Source: an uncultured Clostridia bacterium (GTDB lineage Bacteria > Bacillota > Clostridia > Oscillospirales > Oscillospiraceae). From it: a stretch of DNA of 37,351 nt. This document shows, piece after piece, positions 22,467-32,090 of this stretch; the stretch's first letter is position 1; the number at the start of each line of letters is the position of its first letter. Below the pieces are notes generated by a model. The model had not been told where the DNA came from. It searched no databases and was given only the letters and a program-made list of their open reading frames with translations. Location: positions 1 through 37,351 of the forward strand of contig CAMCSE010000015.1 in NCBI GenBank assembly GCA_945877515.1, written 5' to 3'. The translations under genes were made by a program, and so were the position numbers.

Positions 22467-23747
22467 TTATTCCAGGAAGCCCTTATACTGACGCATCAGC
22501 ATCTGGGATTCCAATGCCTGTACGGTCTCCAGCGCAACGCCCACCACAATGATGACGGAGGTACCGCCGATGGACAGGGCAGAAACATTGACGATCTTGC
22601 CGATGATGAGGGGCAGGATAGCCACGATGCCCAGATAAATGGCACCAAACAGCGTCACCTTGTTGAGGACCTTCCGGATGAAGTCGGATGTGGGCTTACC
22701 GGGGCGGAAGCCGGGGATAAAGCCGCCGTTCTTCTTCAGATTGTTGGAGATCTCAATGGGATTGAATTGGATGGTTGCGTAGAAATAGCTGAATGCAATG
22801 ATCATCAGGAAGTAGAAGATCATATACACCACAGAGGAAGTGTCGATGGCCTTGAGGAAGCCGGCCCAGAAGCCCCCTTCCTTCGGCTGCACAAAAGCAC
22901 CGATGGTGGAAGGGATCATGGCGATGGACTGGGCAAAGATGATGGGCAGAACGCCGGACATATTCACCTTCATGGGAAGGCTGGAAGACTGGCCGCCGTA
23001 CATCTTGCGGCCCACCTGCCGCTTGGCATACTGAACAGGGATACGACGCTCCGCGCCGTTGACCCAGGTAATCAGTACGATCAGCGCCAGCATACCCACC
23101 ACCACCAGCAGGATGGCCCACCACTTGGTGGGATCCGAGCGGACATAGCTGATACCGGTGCCGACCATACTGGGTACACGGGACAGGATGCCCGCGAACA
23201 GGATGATGGAGATACCGTTGCCGATACCGAACTCGGTGATCTGCTCACCCATCCACATCACGAAGGAGGAGCCGGCAATGAAGGACACGATGATAACCAG
23301 TGCGGGCCATACGCCGCTGCTGGTCAGGAAACCGTTGCTCTTCATGATCGTATAGTAGCCCCAGCCCTGCAGGATGGCGATAGCCACGGTCGCATAGCGA
23401 GTGATGGACTGGATCTTCTTCTTGCCCTCTTCGCCGCCGTCCTGTGCCATACGCTGCAGGGCAGGAATGGCAATGGTCAACAGCTGGATGATGATGGAGC
23501 TGTTGATATAGGGCTGTACGCCCAAGGCGAAGATGGTAGCATTGGCGAACGCGCCGCCGGACATGACGTTATACAGGCCCAGCACCGTAGTGCTCATCTG
23601 GGTGATATAGGTCTCCATGAGAGCGGCATCCACATAGGGTACGGGGATGGCGTTACCGATGCGGAAGATCAGCAGAATCAAGGCCGTGAACACGATCTTC
23701 TTGCGCAGCTCGGGAATACCCCACGCCTTTTTGATCGTCTGGATCAC
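22467..23747 (-). CDS. secY: Preprotein translocase subunit SecY, GTG start
   Basis: Channel-forming subunit of the Sec translocon; 426 residues with ten predicted membrane helices. Characteristic pieces: [13 protein letters not shown] after helix 1, the plug region [25 protein letters not shown], and the cytoplasmic loop [24 protein letters not shown]. The start codon is GTG, 1 nt after the rplO stop, with GAGGTGAT overlapping the end of rplO, so it is strongly coupled to rplO. secE is not in the window; secG and secA are. Confidence 0.97.
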   Translation of the reverse strand: MIQTIKKAWGIPELRKKIVFTALILLIFRIGNAIPVPYVDAALMETYITQMSTTVLGLYNVMSGGAFANATIFALGVQPYINSSIIIQLLTIAIPALQRMAQDGGEEGKKKIQSITRYATVAIAILQGWGYYTIMKSNGFLTSSGVWPALVIIVSFIAGSSFVMWMGEQITEFGIGNGISIILFAGILSRVPSMVGTGISYVRSDPTKWWAILLVVVGMLALIVLITWVNGAERRIPVQYAKRQVGRKMYGGQSSSLPMKVNMSGVLPIIFAQSIAMIPSTIGAFVQPKEGGFWAGFLKAIDTSSVVYMIFYFLMIIAFSYFYATIQFNPIEISNNLKKNGGFIPGFRPGKPTSDFIRKVLNKVTLFGAIYLGIVAILPLIIGKIVNVSALSIGGTSVIIVVGVALETVQALESQMLMRQYKGFLE

Positions 23748-23748
23748 G

Positions 23749-24189
23749 TTAAATCACCTCTGCCTTTCCACCGGCTGCTTCGATCGCTTCCTTAGCAGCC
23801 TGGGAGAAAGCAGCGGCCTGCACGGTCACCTTCTTGGTAACTTTACCGTTACCCAGGACCTTGTAGCCGTACTCGCACTTGCTCAGGATACCCTTGGCAA
23901 GGAGGGCTTCAGCGGTGACGATCTCGCCGTCCTCAAACTTATTGAGGGCGCTCAGGTTGATGATTTCCAGGGGCTTGGCAAAAATGTTATTGAAACCGCG
24001 CTTGGGGATGCGGCGTGCCAGAGGCATCTGGCCGCCTTCAAAGCCGATGCGGGTGCCGCCACCGGAGCGGGCCTTCTGACCCTTGTGGCCACGGCCAGCG
24101 GTCTTGCCGTTACCGGAGCCGCTGCCGCGGCCCTTGCGGTAAGCTTCCTTAACGGAGCCGGCTGCGGGAGACAGTTCGTTCAGTTTCAT
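23749..24189 (-). CDS. rplO: 50S ribosomal protein L15 (uL15)
   Basis: Late assembly protein of the large subunit. 146 residues. It starts [12 protein letters not shown] and carries the glycine/arginine-rich N-terminal extension ([26 protein letters not shown]) that threads into 23S rRNA, followed by the globular C-terminal domain. It is separated from rpmD by 14 bp and nearly abuts secY. Confidence 0.97.
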   Translation of the reverse strand: MKLNELSPAAGSVKEAYRKGRGSGSGNGKTAGRGHKGQKARSGGGTRIGFEGGQMPLARRIPKRGFNNIFAKPLEIINLSALNKFEDGEIVTAEALLAKGILSKCEYGYKVLGNGKVTKKVTVQAAAFSQAAKEAIEAAGGKAEVI

Positions 24190-24203
24190 TCTCTCGCACC
24201 TCC

Positions 24204-24389
24204 TTAGTTCTCTTCGGTGACCTGCAGCAGATAGCCGATCTTGGCGATCTTGCCGCGGGTCTGATCGTTGTCGGGCTGAACGGTGATATCACCGATCTTG
24301 CGCAGGCCCAGGGAGTTGGCAGTGGCGATGTGCTTCTGCAGTCTGCCGTTCAGGCTCTTGACCAACTTGATGTTCAGATTCTTAGCCAT
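24204..24389 (-). CDS. rpmD: 50S ribosomal protein L30 (uL30)
   Basis: 61 residues, the short bacterial form: [20 protein letters not shown]... with the conserved LGLRKIGDI segment. It sits between rpsE and rplO, the standard spc-operon position. Confidence 0.96.
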   Translation of the reverse strand: MAKNLNIKLVKSLNGRLQKHIATANSLGLRKIGDITVQPDNDQTRGKIAKIGYLLQVTEEN

Positions 24390-24403
24390 TGTTCACTGCC
24401 TCC

Positions 24404-24904
24404 TTAACCTACGATCTCGTCCACGCTCTTGCCGCGGGTGCGGGCGACCTCTTCCGGGGTACGCAGAGCCTTCAGGCCCTCAAAGGTGGCGGCCACCACG
24501 TTCACAGCGGTGTTGGAACGCAGGCACTTGGTACGGATATCCTTGATACCGGCAGCTTCCATGATGATACGCACGGGGCCGCCGGCGATCACGCCGGTAC
24601 CGGGAGCGGCGGGCTTCATCAGCACGCGGCCGGCGCCGGCCTCGCCGATGATCTCGTGGGGAATGGTGCTGCCGGACAGGGACACGTTGATCATGTTCTT
24701 CTTGGCGTCCTCGATGCCCTTGCGGATGGCCTCGGGCACCTCGGCGGCCTTACCCAAACCGTAGCCGACCTTGCCCTTGCCGTCGCCGACCACCATCAGG
24801 GCGGAGAACTTCATGACACGACCACCCTTAACGGTCTTGGAAACGCGGTTGGTAGCGACTACTTTTTCAATGTACTCGCTCTGCTCTCTTTCAAATCTAG
24901 CCAT
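24404..24904 (-). CDS. rpsE: 30S ribosomal protein S5 (uS5)
   Basis: 166 residues; involved in decoding accuracy and mRNA unwinding at the entry site. The double-stranded RNA-binding fold is recognisable: [39 protein letters not shown]. The loop in which spectinomycin-resistance changes occur (around VSKTVKGG) looks wild-type. The C-terminal half contains the [19 protein letters not shown] motif. AAGGAGG precedes the ATG. Confidence 0.97.
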   Translation of the reverse strand: MARFEREQSEYIEKVVATNRVSKTVKGGRVMKFSALMVVGDGKGKVGYGLGKAAEVPEAIRKGIEDAKKNMINVSLSGSTIPHEIIGEAGAGRVLMKPAAPGTGVIAGGPVRIIMEAAGIKDIRTKCLRSNTAVNVVAATFEGLKALRTPEEVARTRGKSVDEIVG

Positions 24905-24921
24905 TGATAAGTCCTCCTTCC

Positions 24922-25281
24922 TTAGAATTCCAGGCCGCCCTCGCGGGCGCCTTCTGCCAGCTCAGCCACACGGCCGTGGTACAGGTAACCGCCGCGGTCG
25001 AACACGACCTTGTCGATGCCCTTGGCCTTGCAGCGCTCGGCCACCAGCTTGCCAACGGCACGGGCAGCAGTCTTGTTGCCGCCGTTGCCCTCGATCTCCT
25101 TATCCAGAGAGGAGGCAGCCACCAGCGTATTGCCGGCGACGTCGTCGATCACCTGGGCGTAGATATTGCACTCGCTGCGGAATACGTTCAGACGGGGACG
25201 CTCGGGAGTGCCGAACACCTTGGAGCGGACTCTCTTATGACGCTTCAAACGCTGGGCGTTTGTATTGGGTCTCTTAATCAT
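24922..25281 (-). CDS. rplR: 50S ribosomal protein L18 (uL18)
   Basis: 5S rRNA-binding protein of the central protuberance. 119 residues, with the basic N-terminus ([35 protein letters not shown]) and the ending [26 protein letters not shown] typical of the family. An AAGGAGG site is present. It partners functionally with L5, encoded a few genes upstream. Confidence 0.97.
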   Translation of the reverse strand: MIKRPNTNAQRLKRHKRVRSKVFGTPERPRLNVFRSECNIYAQVIDDVAGNTLVAASSLDKEIEGNGGNKTAARAVGKLVAERCKAKGIDKVVFDRGGYLYHGRVAELAEGAREGGLEF

Positions 25282-25296
25282 TTACGGCACACCTCC

Positions 25297-25842
25297 TTAC
25301 TTCTTCGCGCCAGTCTTACCCACCTTGCGGCGGATGGTTTCATCGGCATACTTGATGCCCTTGCCCTTATAAGGCTCGGGGGGACGCTTCTCGCGCACGT
25401 TGGCGGCGAACTGGCCCACCTTCTGCTTATCGGGGCCGGAGATGACGATCTGGTTCTGGGAGGGGACCTCAATGGTGATACCCTCGATCTCGGCCATCTT
25501 CACGGGGTGAGAATAGCCCAGGTTCATGACCAGCTCGTTGCCTTCCTTGGCGGCACGATAGCCGACGCCGTTGATCTCCAGCGTCTTCTTGAAACCTTCG
25601 CTGACGCCGACGACCATGTTGTGCAGCAGAGCGCGGGTCATGCCGTGCATTGCCACATGCATCTTGTCATCGGAGGGGCGCTTCACATGGATCACGTTGC
25701 CTTCCTGCTCAATGATCATCTCAGGACGCAGGGCCTGGGTCAGAGTGCCCTTGGGGCCCTTGACGGTGACAACGTTGTTCTCCGCCACGGTGATCTCCAC
25801 ACCGGCGGGGACGGTAATGGGCATTCTACCAATTCTAGACAT
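25297..25842 (-). CDS. rplF: 50S ribosomal protein L6 (uL6)
   Basis: 181 residues with two homologous domains, near the sarcin-ricin loop and factor-binding site. It starts [17 protein letters not shown] and ends with the signature [23 protein letters not shown]. It lies 15 bp from both rpsH and rplR, consistent with one polycistronic mRNA. Confidence 0.97.
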   Translation of the reverse strand: MSRIGRMPITVPAGVEITVAENNVVTVKGPKGTLTQALRPEMIIEQEGNVIHVKRPSDDKMHVAMHGMTRALLHNMVVGVSEGFKKTLEINGVGYRAAKEGNELVMNLGYSHPVKMAEIEGITIEVPSQNQIVISGPDKQKVGQFAANVREKRPPEPYKGKGIKYADETIRRKVGKTGAKK

Positions 25843-25857
25843 TGTTCAATACCCTCC

Positions 25858-26256
25858 TTACCAAATGAATGCCAGGACTTCGCCGCCGACGTGAGCCGCA
25901 CGAGCAGCCTTGTCGGTCATGACGCCCTTGGACGTGGACACGATTGCGATACCGAGACCGCGCAGTACCTGGGGCAGCTCATCGGCGCCCACATACACGC
26001 GCAGGCCGGGCTTGGAGACACGGCGCAGGCCGGAGATAACCTTCTCCTTGCCGGCGTTGTACTTCAGGGTGATGCGGATGATGCCCTGGGTGCCGTCCTC
26101 CACGATCTGGAAAGACTTGATGTAGCCCTCGTCCAGCAGGATCTGAGCGATGCTCTTCTTCATGTTGGAAGCGGGTACGTCAACGGTCTCATGCTTTGCG
26201 TTGTTGGCGTTGCGGATACGGGTCAGCATATCAGCAACAGGATCGGTGATGTGCAT
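25858..26256 (-). CDS. rpsH: 30S ribosomal protein S8 (uS8)
   Basis: Primary 16S rRNA binder (helix 21); in E. coli it is the repressor of the spc operon. 132 residues beginning [25 protein letters not shown] and ending with the RNA-contacting [32 protein letters not shown] is 10 nt upstream. The 166 bp before it, which fold into three hairpins, are a natural place to look for S8-dependent control. Confidence 0.97.
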   Translation of the reverse strand: MHITDPVADMLTRIRNANNAKHETVDVPASNMKKSIAQILLDEGYIKSFQIVEDGTQGIIRITLKYNAGKEKVISGLRRVSKPGLRVYVGADELPQVLRGLGIAIVSTSKGVMTDKAARAAHVGGEVLAFIW

Positions 26257-26422
26257 ACTAGTAGTTCCTCCTATTTTAGAGTTACAGGCTTGCGCCTGTT
26301 CAGGCAGCGAGGTATCACTGATAATTTAATCCGTCGGGCAAGCCCTCTGTTTAATTACCAGTGACCTTTCGCCATCCTTTATACCAAGAGGCTTTGCCTC
26401 ATTGATACGCTTGGGGTCTTGT
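26257..26422 (-). promoter_or_regulatory. Structured gap between rpsN and rpsH, candidate regulatory RNA
   Basis: 166 bp without a gene, while most neighbouring gaps are 10-20 bp. It holds three inverted repeats: ACAGGC/GCCTGT with loop TTGC (26284-26299); a long AT-rich pair TCACTGATAATTTAA/TTAATTACCAGTGA (26315-26364, one bulge, 21-nt loop); and GAGGC/GCCTC with flanking pairing (about 26382-26406). I see no ORF, tRNA or promoter with two good boxes. Control by S8 or another r-protein, an RNA processing site, or a small inserted palindromic element are all possible. Confidence 0.5.
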
Positions 26423-26608
26423 TTACCAGGAAGCCTTGCGAACGCCGGGGATCTCGCCCTTGTAAGCCAGGTTGCGGAAGCAGATACGGCACACGCCGTA
26501 GTCACGCAGATAGGCGTGGGGGCGGCCGCAGATCTTGCAGCGGTTGTACTTACGGGTGGAGAACTTTGCCGGAGCCTTCTGCTTCAGCTTCATAGACAGT
26601 TTTGCCAT
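26423..26608 (-). CDS. rpsN: 30S ribosomal protein S14 type Z (uS14)
   Basis: 61 residues, the short zinc-binding form: ligands C24, C27, C40 and C43 ([22 protein letters not shown]). It ends with the typical [11 protein letters not shown]. Position after rplE is standard. A long structured gap, not the usual short spacer, follows it. Confidence 0.97.
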   Translation of the reverse strand: MAKLSMKLKQKAPAKFSTRKYNRCKICGRPHAYLRDYGVCRICFRNLAYKGEIPGVRKASW

Positions 26609-26625
26609 GTTTTGTTTCCTCCTAA

Positions 26626-27165
26626 TCAGCGTTCAAAGGGAGCGCCGACCAGCGTCAGCAGCTCGCGGGCTTCTTCATCGGTCTTTGCGGTGGTGCAGAT
26701 GACCACATCCATACCGCGGATCTTGTCGATCTTATCGTACTCGATCTCGGGGAAGATCAGCTGCTCCTTGATGCCCAGGGCATAGTTGCCGCGGCCATCG
26801 AAGGCGTTGGCGCTGATGCCGCGGAAGTCGCGGACACGGGGCAGCGCCACGTTGAACAGACGATCCAGGAACTCCCACATCTTGTCGCCGCGCAGCGTGA
26901 CCTTGGCGCCCACGGGCATGCCCTCACGCAGCTTGAAGTTTGCAACGGACTTCTTGGCGATGGTGACGATGGCCTTCTGGCCGGTGATGGTGGCCAGATC
27001 GCCGCACACAGCATCCAGAACCTTGGCGTTTTCACGAGCCTCGCCGCAGCCCACGTTCACGACGACCTTGTCGATCTTGGGGATCTGCATGGTGGACTTG
27101 TAACCGAACTTCTTGAAGAGAGCGGGAGCCACTTCTTCAGTATATTTCACTTTCAGACGTGCCAT
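26626..27165 (-). CDS. rplE: 50S ribosomal protein L5 (uL5)
   Basis: 5S rRNA-binding protein that contacts P-site tRNA. 179 residues, starting [29 protein letters not shown] and containing the conserved [40 protein letters not shown]. In E. coli the S8 repressor site lies at the start of this gene. The ordinary 17-bp spacing to rpsN leaves no room for extra structure on the rpsN side. Confidence 0.97.
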   Translation of the reverse strand: MARLKVKYTEEVAPALFKKFGYKSTMQIPKIDKVVVNVGCGEARENAKVLDAVCGDLATITGQKAIVTIAKKSVANFKLREGMPVGAKVTLRGDKMWEFLDRLFNVALPRVRDFRGISANAFDGRGNYALGIKEQLIFPEIEYDKIDKIRGMDVVICTTAKTDEEARELLTLVGAPFER

Positions 27166-27181
27166 TTTCTACTCTCCTTTC

Positions 27182-27496
27182 TTAAAGCTCGGCGCCGCAG
27201 TGCTTGCACACGCGGACCTTCTTGTCGCCCTTGATCTCCATGGCAACGCGGGTACCCTTGTTGCACTTGGGGCAGACGACCTGGACCTTGCTGGCGTAGA
27301 TGGCAGCCTCACGCTTCATGATGCCGCCCTCTTCGCCCTGACGGCGGGGCTTGATGTGGCAGGTGACCATGTTGCAGCCTTCCACAACGACCTTGCGCTC
27401 GCTGGGAACGGTGCCGAGGACCTTGCCCTTCTTGCCCTTGTCCTTGCCGGACAGGATAACGACGGTGTCGTTCTTCTTGATCTTCAAACTATTCAT
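27182..27496 (-). CDS. rplX: 50S ribosomal protein L24 (uL24)
   Basis: Assembly initiator protein. 104 residues, with an N-terminal KOW motif (VVILSGKDKGKKGKVLGTVPSERKVVVEG) and a C-terminal zinc ribbon with C75, C78, C97 and C100. The last part reads VCKHCGAEL. AAGGAGG lies 8 nt before the ATG. Confidence 0.97.
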   Translation of the reverse strand: MNSLKIKKNDTVVILSGKDKGKKGKVLGTVPSERKVVVEGCNMVTCHIKPRRQGEEGGIMKREAAIYASKVQVVCPKCNKGTRVAMEIKGDKKVRVCKHCGAEL

Positions 27497-27509
27497 TCTC
27501 AGGCCCTCC

Positions 27510-27878
27510 TTAAATAACTTCGGGAGCCAGGGACAGGATCTTCATGTAATCCTTGTCGCGCAGCTCACGGGCAACGGGCCCAAAGATACGGGTACCTCTG
27601 GGGTTCTTGTCGTCCTTGATCAGGACGGCGGCGTTGTCGTCAAAGCGGACATAGGTACCGTCGGCACGACGGACGCCCTTGGCGCTGCGCACGATGACGG
27701 CGCGGACGACCTCGCCCTTCTTTACCTGACCGCCGGGAGTGCTCTTGCGCACGGAAGCGACGATCACATCGCCGATGTTGCCGTACTTACGCTTGGAGCC
27801 GCCCAGAACGCGGATGCACTTGATTTCTTTGGCGCCGGTATTATCGGCAACTCTCAGATAAGACTCTTGCTGAATCAT
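27510..27878 (-). CDS. rplN: 50S ribosomal protein L14 (uL14)
   Basis: 122 residues, beginning [37 protein letters not shown] and ending [24 protein letters not shown], both diagnostic. It sits on the subunit interface and makes intersubunit bridges; it is also the docking site of the silencing factor RsfS. Standard position between rpsQ and rplX. Confidence 0.97.
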   Translation of the reverse strand: MIQQESYLRVADNTGAKEIKCIRVLGGSKRKYGNIGDVIVASVRKSTPGGQVKKGEVVRAVIVRSAKGVRRADGTYVRFDDNAAVLIKDDKNPRGTRIFGPVARELRDKDYMKILSLAPEVI

Positions 27879-27893
27879 TCTCGGCTACCTCCC

Positions 27894-28157
27894 TTACTTG
27901 GCCTTCTCGACGATCTCGACCACGCGCCAACGCTTGTCCTTGGACAGGGGACGGGTCTCCATCACCTTCACGGTATCGCCTACGCCGCAGGTATTGTTCT
28001 CATCATGGGCCTTCAGCTTATAGGTGCGGCCAACGATCTTCTTGTACAGAGGATGGGCGACGCGGTCGGAAATAGCGACGACCACGGTCTTATCCATCTT
28101 GTCGGACACGACCTTACCCACACGAACCTTGCGGGAGGATGTTCTCTTTTCTTCCAT
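27894..28157 (-). CDS. rpsQ: 30S ribosomal protein S17 (uS17)
   Basis: Primary 16S binder with an OB fold; 87 residues from [30 protein letters not shown] chose this ATG because AAGGAGG lies upstream inside the end of rpmC; an in-frame ATG 33 codons earlier would overlap rpmC and lacks family similarity. The rpmC stop is 1 nt from this start, so they are coupled. Confidence 0.96.
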   Translation of the reverse strand: MEEKRTSSRKVRVGKVVSDKMDKTVVVAISDRVAHPLYKKIVGRTYKLKAHDENNTCGVGDTVKVMETRPLSKDKRWRVVEIVEKAK

Positions 28158-28158
28158 T

Positions 28159-28350
28159 TTACTTCTCCTCCTTTTCACGGATAACGGTCTTGACGCGGGC
28201 AATATCACGCTTAGTCTCGGCGAGTTTGAGAGGGTTGTCAAGCTGATTGGTCGCATGCTGCATACGCAGGAAGAACAGATCCTTCTTCAGGGAAGCCAGC
28301 TTTTCGTTCAGCTGCTCCACGGTCATTGCACGTGCTTCAGTTGCCTTCAT
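28159..28350 (-). CDS. rpmC: 50S ribosomal protein L29 (uL29)
   Basis: Two-helix protein at the tunnel exit that helps dock trigger factor and SRP. 63 residues from [18 protein letters not shown], the usual start in this family. A GTG three codons earlier is in frame but overlaps rplP; AGGTGA is better spaced for the ATG, which follows the rplP stop by 1 nt. Confidence 0.95.
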   Translation of the reverse strand: MKATEARAMTVEQLNEKLASLKKDLFFLRMQHATNQLDNPLKLAETKRDIARVKTVIREKEEK

Positions 28351-28351
28351 C

Positions 28352-28786
28352 TCATTCACCTACTTCCTGGGACTCGACGACCTCGCGCTTGATGACCTTG
28401 GTCTTGATGGGCAGCTTATGGCTGGCCAGACGCAGGGCCTCACGGGCGACGTCTTCGGGGACACCGGCGATCTCAAACATGACACGGCCGGGCTTAACGA
28501 CTGCTACCCAATACTCGGGAGAACCTTTACCGGAACCCATACGGGTCTCAGCGGGCTTCTCGGTGATGGGCTTATCGGGGAAGATCTTGATCCAGACCTG
28601 ACCGCCACGCTTGGTATAACGGGTCATGGCGATACGGGCTGCTTCGATCTGGTTGCTGGTGATCCATGCGGGCTCCAGCGCAACGAGGCCGAATTCACCG
28701 TAGGAAACGGTGTTGCCTCTCATGGCCTTGCCGGTCAGGCGGCCACGGTGTACTCTGCGGTACTTAACTCTCTTAGGCAGAAGCAT
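28352..28786 (-). CDS. rplP: 50S ribosomal protein L16 (uL16)
   Basis: Large-subunit protein near the peptidyl transferase centre and A-site tRNA elbow. 144 residues, starting [27 protein letters not shown], with the conserved [33 protein letters not shown] core. The start overlaps the rpsC stop (TAATG), giving translational coupling. Confidence 0.97.
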   Translation of the reverse strand: MLLPKRVKYRRVHRGRLTGKAMRGNTVSYGEFGLVALEPAWITSNQIEAARIAMTRYTKRGGQVWIKIFPDKPITEKPAETRMGSGKGSPEYWVAVVKPGRVMFEIAGVPEDVAREALRLASHKLPIKTKVIKREVVESQEVGE

Positions 28787-29643
28787 TACTGTGCGCCTCC
28801 TTCCTTTTTCTCGGCAGGCTTGCGGAAACCACCCTCGGGACGGGGACCGCGGTTGAAGCCGCCGTTCTGACGGTCGCGATTGAAGCCGCCGTTCTGGCCG
28901 TCACGGCGGAAACCACCGCGGCGGTCGCCGTCACGACGGTTGCCGCGACGCTCACGACGCTCCTGATAGGGCTTGCTGGTATCCAGGGTGCGCGGGGTGG
29001 TGCGCAGGGTCTGGGTCAGGATCTCGCCCTTGTAGATCCAAACCTTCACGCCGATGCGGCCGAAGGTGGTGGCAGCCTCAGCGAAGCCGTAGTCGATATC
29101 GGCACGCAGGGTCTGCAGGGGGATGGTGCCCTCGTGATAGTGCTCGGAGCCGGCGATCTCACGACCACCCAGACGACCGGAGCAGTTGCACTTGATGCCC
29201 TTGGCGCCGGCGCGCATGGCGCGGCCCATGGCGTTCTTCATGGCGCGGCGGTGAGAAATACGCTTCTCCAGCTGCGCGGCGATGTTCTCGGCCACCAGCT
29301 GCGCGTCCATGTCGGGGCTGCGGACTTCCACGATGTTCAGCTTCACGGTCTTGCCGCCGATCAGCTTCTCAACGTTCTTGCGATACTCCTCCACCTGCTC
29401 GCCGCCCTTGCCGATGACGATGCCGGGACGGGCCACATGCAGATAGATGGTGACGACCTCGTTGCTGCGCTCGATCTCGATCTTGGAGACGCCGGCGGCA
29501 TAGAGGAGCTTCTTCAGGTAGACGCGGATCTTGTGGTCCTCGACCAGCAGATCGCCGACCTTCTCATTGCTGGCATACCAACGGGAATCCCAGTCTTTGA
29601 TGACGCCCACGCGCATGCCGTGGGGATTTACTTTCTGTCCCAT
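28786..29643 (-). CDS. rpsC: 30S ribosomal protein S3 (uS3) with RGG-like repeat tail
   Basis: mRNA-entry protein with helicase-like function. At 285 residues it is about 65 longer than the usual roughly 220. The body is normal: N-terminal KH domain with GKGG (78-81) and the C-terminal domain ending KPYQERR near 230. After that comes a disordered basic tail with four GGF units at about nine-residue spacing ([37 protein letters not shown]). The DNA shows it too: a 17-bp stretch at 28853 recurs exactly 27 bp later. Such tails resemble RGG RNA-binding regions. I found no frameshift; the tail is in frame up to a stop that overlaps rplP. Confidence 0.97.
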   Translation of the reverse strand: MGQKVNPHGMRVGVIKDWDSRWYASNEKVGDLLVEDHKIRVYLKKLLYAAGVSKIEIERSNEVVTIYLHVARPGIVIGKGGEQVEEYRKNVEKLIGGKTVKLNIVEVRSPDMDAQLVAENIAAQLEKRISHRRAMKNAMGRAMRAGAKGIKCNCSGRLGGREIAGSEHYHEGTIPLQTLRADIDYGFAEAATTFGRIGVKVWIYKGEILTQTLRTTPRTLDTSKPYQERRERRGNRRDGDRRGGFRRDGQNGGFNRDRQNGGFNRGPRPEGGFRKPAEKKEGGAQ

Positions 29644-29659
29644 AAACTGTCTCCTCCCT

Positions 29660-29995
29660 TTAGTCTTTCTCAGCGACGGCCAGCGTCACGTGAGAAGTTC
29701 TCTTGTTGATGCGATAGGCACGGCCCTGAGCGCGGGGCATCATTCTCTTGAGAATGGGGCCGGGGGTGGCAAACACCTGGCTGACCACCAGCTTGTCGGC
29801 GTCCATGCTGAAGTTGTTCTCCGCATTGGCGCAGGCGCTCTTGAGGAGCTTCATCAGGGGCTCGGACGCAGCCTTGGGGGTCTGCATCAGGATGGCCATG
29901 GCAGTCTTGACATCCTTGCCGCGGATCAGATCGCAGACGATCTGGACCTTGCGGGGAGAGATGCGGACGTATCTCAGATATGCTTTAGCTTCCAT
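29660..29995 (-). CDS. rplV: 50S ribosomal protein L22 (uL22)
   Basis: Lines the nascent-peptide tunnel with its beta hairpin. 111 residues: [27 protein letters not shown] and the hairpin region [28 protein letters not shown]. The hairpin tip looks wild-type, without the deletions known to give macrolide resistance. Confidence 0.97.
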   Translation of the reverse strand: MEAKAYLRYVRISPRKVQIVCDLIRGKDVKTAMAILMQTPKAASEPLMKLLKSACANAENNFSMDADKLVVSQVFATPGPILKRMMPRAQGRAYRINKRTSHVTLAVAEKD

Positions 29996-30012
29996 TGTCT
30001 CTGCATCCTCCT

Positions 30013-30276
30013 TTACGCTTTCTTGGCATGACCGCGGAAGGTACGGGTGGGAGCGAACTCACCCAGCTTGTGGCCGACCATATCCTCCTGGATATAGACG
30101 GGCACGTGACGGCGGCCGTCATGCACTGCGATGGTGTGGCCGACGAAGGCGGGGAAGATGGTGGAGCTGCGGCTCCAAGTCTTCAGCACGGTCTTCTCGC
30201 CGGTCTTATTCATTTCATTCACCCGCTTCATGAGCTCAGGGGCAACATACGGGCCTTTTTTAATAGATCTGCTCAT
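30013..30276 (-). CDS. rpsS: 30S ribosomal protein S19 (uS19)
   Basis: Head protein that bridges to the large subunit with S13. 87 residues: [19 protein letters not shown] and the signature [36 protein letters not shown]. Located 15 bp after rplB and 17 bp before rplV. Confidence 0.97.
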   Translation of the reverse strand: MSRSIKKGPYVAPELMKRVNEMNKTGEKTVLKTWSRSSTIFPAFVGHTIAVHDGRRHVPVYIQEDMVGHKLGEFAPTRTFRGHAKKA

Positions 30277-30291
30277 ATTCTCTTGCCTCCT

Positions 30292-31128
30292 TTACTTCAC
30301 GTTACGACGCTTGACAATGAACTTGTCAGTGGGGTTCTTCTTCTTGCGGGTCTTGTAACCCAGAGCGGGCTTGCCCCAGGGAGTGACAGGGCCGGGACGG
30401 CCGACAGGGGACTTGCCCTCACCACCGCCGTGGGGGTGGTCGCAGGGGTTCATGACGGAGCCGCGAACGGTGGGACGCCAACCCATGTGGCGCTTACGAC
30501 CGGCCTTACCGATCTGGACATTCTCGTGCTCCAGGTTGCCCACCTGACCGATGCAGGCCTTGCAGTTGGTGCGGATGATACGCACTTCGCCGGAGGGCAT
30601 ACGGATCTGGGCGTCATCGCCTTCCTTGGCCATCAGCTGGGCATAAGCGCCGGCGCTGCGGACCAGCTGCGCGCCCTTGCCGGGATGCATCTCCACGTTG
30701 TGGATCACAGTACCCACGGGGATGTTGGCGATGGGCAGGCAGTTGCCGGGCTTGATGTCGGCGGCGGCGCTGGAGAGCACCTTGTCACCGGCGGTCAGGC
30801 CGACGGGAGCGATGATGTAGCGCTTCTCGCCGTCCTCGTACTGGACCAGGGCGATGTTGGCGCTGCGGTTGGGATCGTACTCCAGGCGCAGAACGGTGGC
30901 TTCCATGTCCATCTTGTCGCGCTTGAAGTCGATGATGCGGTACTTGCGCTTCTCGCCGCCGCCGCGATGGCGGACGGTGATGCGGCCATAGCTGTTGCGA
31001 CCAGCGTTCTTCTTCAGGACCTCAGTCAGGCTTGCTTCGGGCTTGGCGTGCTTATCAATGCCGTCGAAGCCGGAAACAGTCATGTGTCTGCGGGAAGGGG
31101 TGGTCGGCTTAAAAGTTTTAATGGACAT
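30292..31128 (-). CDS. rplB: 50S ribosomal protein L2 (uL2)
   Basis: Needed for subunit joining and peptidyl transfer. 278 residues with the typical N-terminus [22 protein letters not shown]. The conserved C-terminal region [37 protein letters not shown] includes the histidine known in E. coli as H229. Standard S10-operon position. Confidence 0.98.
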   Translation of the reverse strand: MSIKTFKPTTPSRRHMTVSGFDGIDKHAKPEASLTEVLKKNAGRNSYGRITVRHRGGGEKRKYRIIDFKRDKMDMEATVLRLEYDPNRSANIALVQYEDGEKRYIIAPVGLTAGDKVLSSAAADIKPGNCLPIANIPVGTVIHNVEMHPGKGAQLVRSAGAYAQLMAKEGDDAQIRMPSGEVRIIRTNCKACIGQVGNLEHENVQIGKAGRKRHMGWRPTVRGSVMNPCDHPHGGGEGKSPVGRPGPVTPWGKPALGYKTRKKKNPTDKFIVKRRNVK

Positions 31129-31149
31129 TTTTCAACACTCCTTCCTTTC

Positions 31150-31446
31150 TTACACCATACCCTCGAACATTTCGATGGTCTTGGAATCGGGGGTCAGCTG
31201 GACATAAGCCTTCTTCCAGCTCTTGCGGCGGCCGGGACGGCCGGCGCCCAGGCGCTTGGCCTTGCCATCATAGTTGATGGTGTTGACCTTGGCGACCTTC
31301 ACGCCGAAGATCTCCTCCACGGCGTTCTTGATCTCGATCTTGCCGGCTTCCGGAGCCACTTCGAAGACGTACTTCTTGTCAGCGACAGCGGCCATGGAGC
31401 GCTCGGTGATGACGGGACGGATGATGATGTCGTATACGTTAGCCAT
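31150..31446 (-). CDS. rplW: 50S ribosomal protein L23 (uL23)
   Basis: Docking site for trigger factor and SRP at the tunnel exit; 98 residues starting [19 protein letters not shown]. The extended loop with [21 protein letters not shown] is conserved. Its ATG overlaps the rplD stop (TAATG), so the two are coupled. Confidence 0.97.
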   Translation of the reverse strand: MANVYDIIIRPVITERSMAAVADKKYVFEVAPEAGKIEIKNAVEEIFGVKVAKVNTINYDGKAKRLGAGRPGRRKSWKKAYVQLTPDSKTIEMFEGMV

Positions 31447-32069
31447 TATGCGAACACCTCCTCGATTACTGCGAGGGCGTTCTGATCCAGCACCAGGTAC
31501 TTGGCCTTCAGAATGTCATAGACATTGATCAGGTTGGCCATGCTGGTCTCGACGCCGGGGATGTTGCGGGCGCTCTTGACGATGATCTCGTCCTTGGCGG
31601 GGGTGACCACCAGAGACTTGCCGTCAGCCTTGACGGCGGTCAGGAACGCGCGGAAGTCCTTGGTCTTGATGCTGTCCATCTTGATGCTGTCGACGACGAT
31701 AATCTCGCCGGCGGCGGCCTTGGCGGACAGAACGGATTTCAGAGCCAGTCTCTTGACCTTCTTGTTCAGAACGTAAGAGTAGCTGCGGGGCTTGGGGGCA
31801 AACACGATACCGCCGTGGGTCCACTGGGGAGCACGGGTGCTGCCCTGACGGGCGTGGCCGGTACCCTTCTGACGCCAGGGCTTCTTGCCGCCGCCGGAAA
31901 CCTCGCCGCGGGTCAGAGCGCTCTGGGTGCCTTGACGGCAGTTTGCCAAGTGGTTCTTCACCACTTCATGGACGACGGCCTGATTGGGCTCGATACCGAA
32001 GATGGCGTCGTTCAGTTCAACAGTACCGACTTCTGCGCCGGCCATGTTCAACACTTTAATAGTAGACAT
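31446..32069 (-). CDS. rplD: 50S ribosomal protein L4 (uL4)
   Basis: Tunnel-lining protein; in E. coli it also represses its own S10 operon by acting on the leader. 207 residues: [21 protein letters not shown], the extended loop [30 protein letters not shown], and a normal C-terminal globular part. Since the rpsJ leader and the rpsJ-rplC gap here are long and structured, L4 is an obvious candidate regulator, by analogy only. Confidence 0.97.
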   Translation of the reverse strand: MSTIKVLNMAGAEVGTVELNDAIFGIEPNQAVVHEVVKNHLANCRQGTQSALTRGEVSGGGKKPWRQKGTGHARQGSTRAPQWTHGGIVFAPKPRSYSYVLNKKVKRLALKSVLSAKAAAGEIIVVDSIKMDSIKTKDFRAFLTAVKADGKSLVVTPAKDEIIVKSARNIPGVETSMANLINVYDILKAKYLVLDQNALAVIEEVFA

Positions 32070-32090
32070 TTACCTTAAGCACTCCTTTCC

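Noticed and set aside
26257-26422. A tRNA or small protein gene in the rpsN-rpsH gap
   Set aside because: No cloverleaf with a T arm and no ORF with a ribosome binding site; only inverted repeats are visible.
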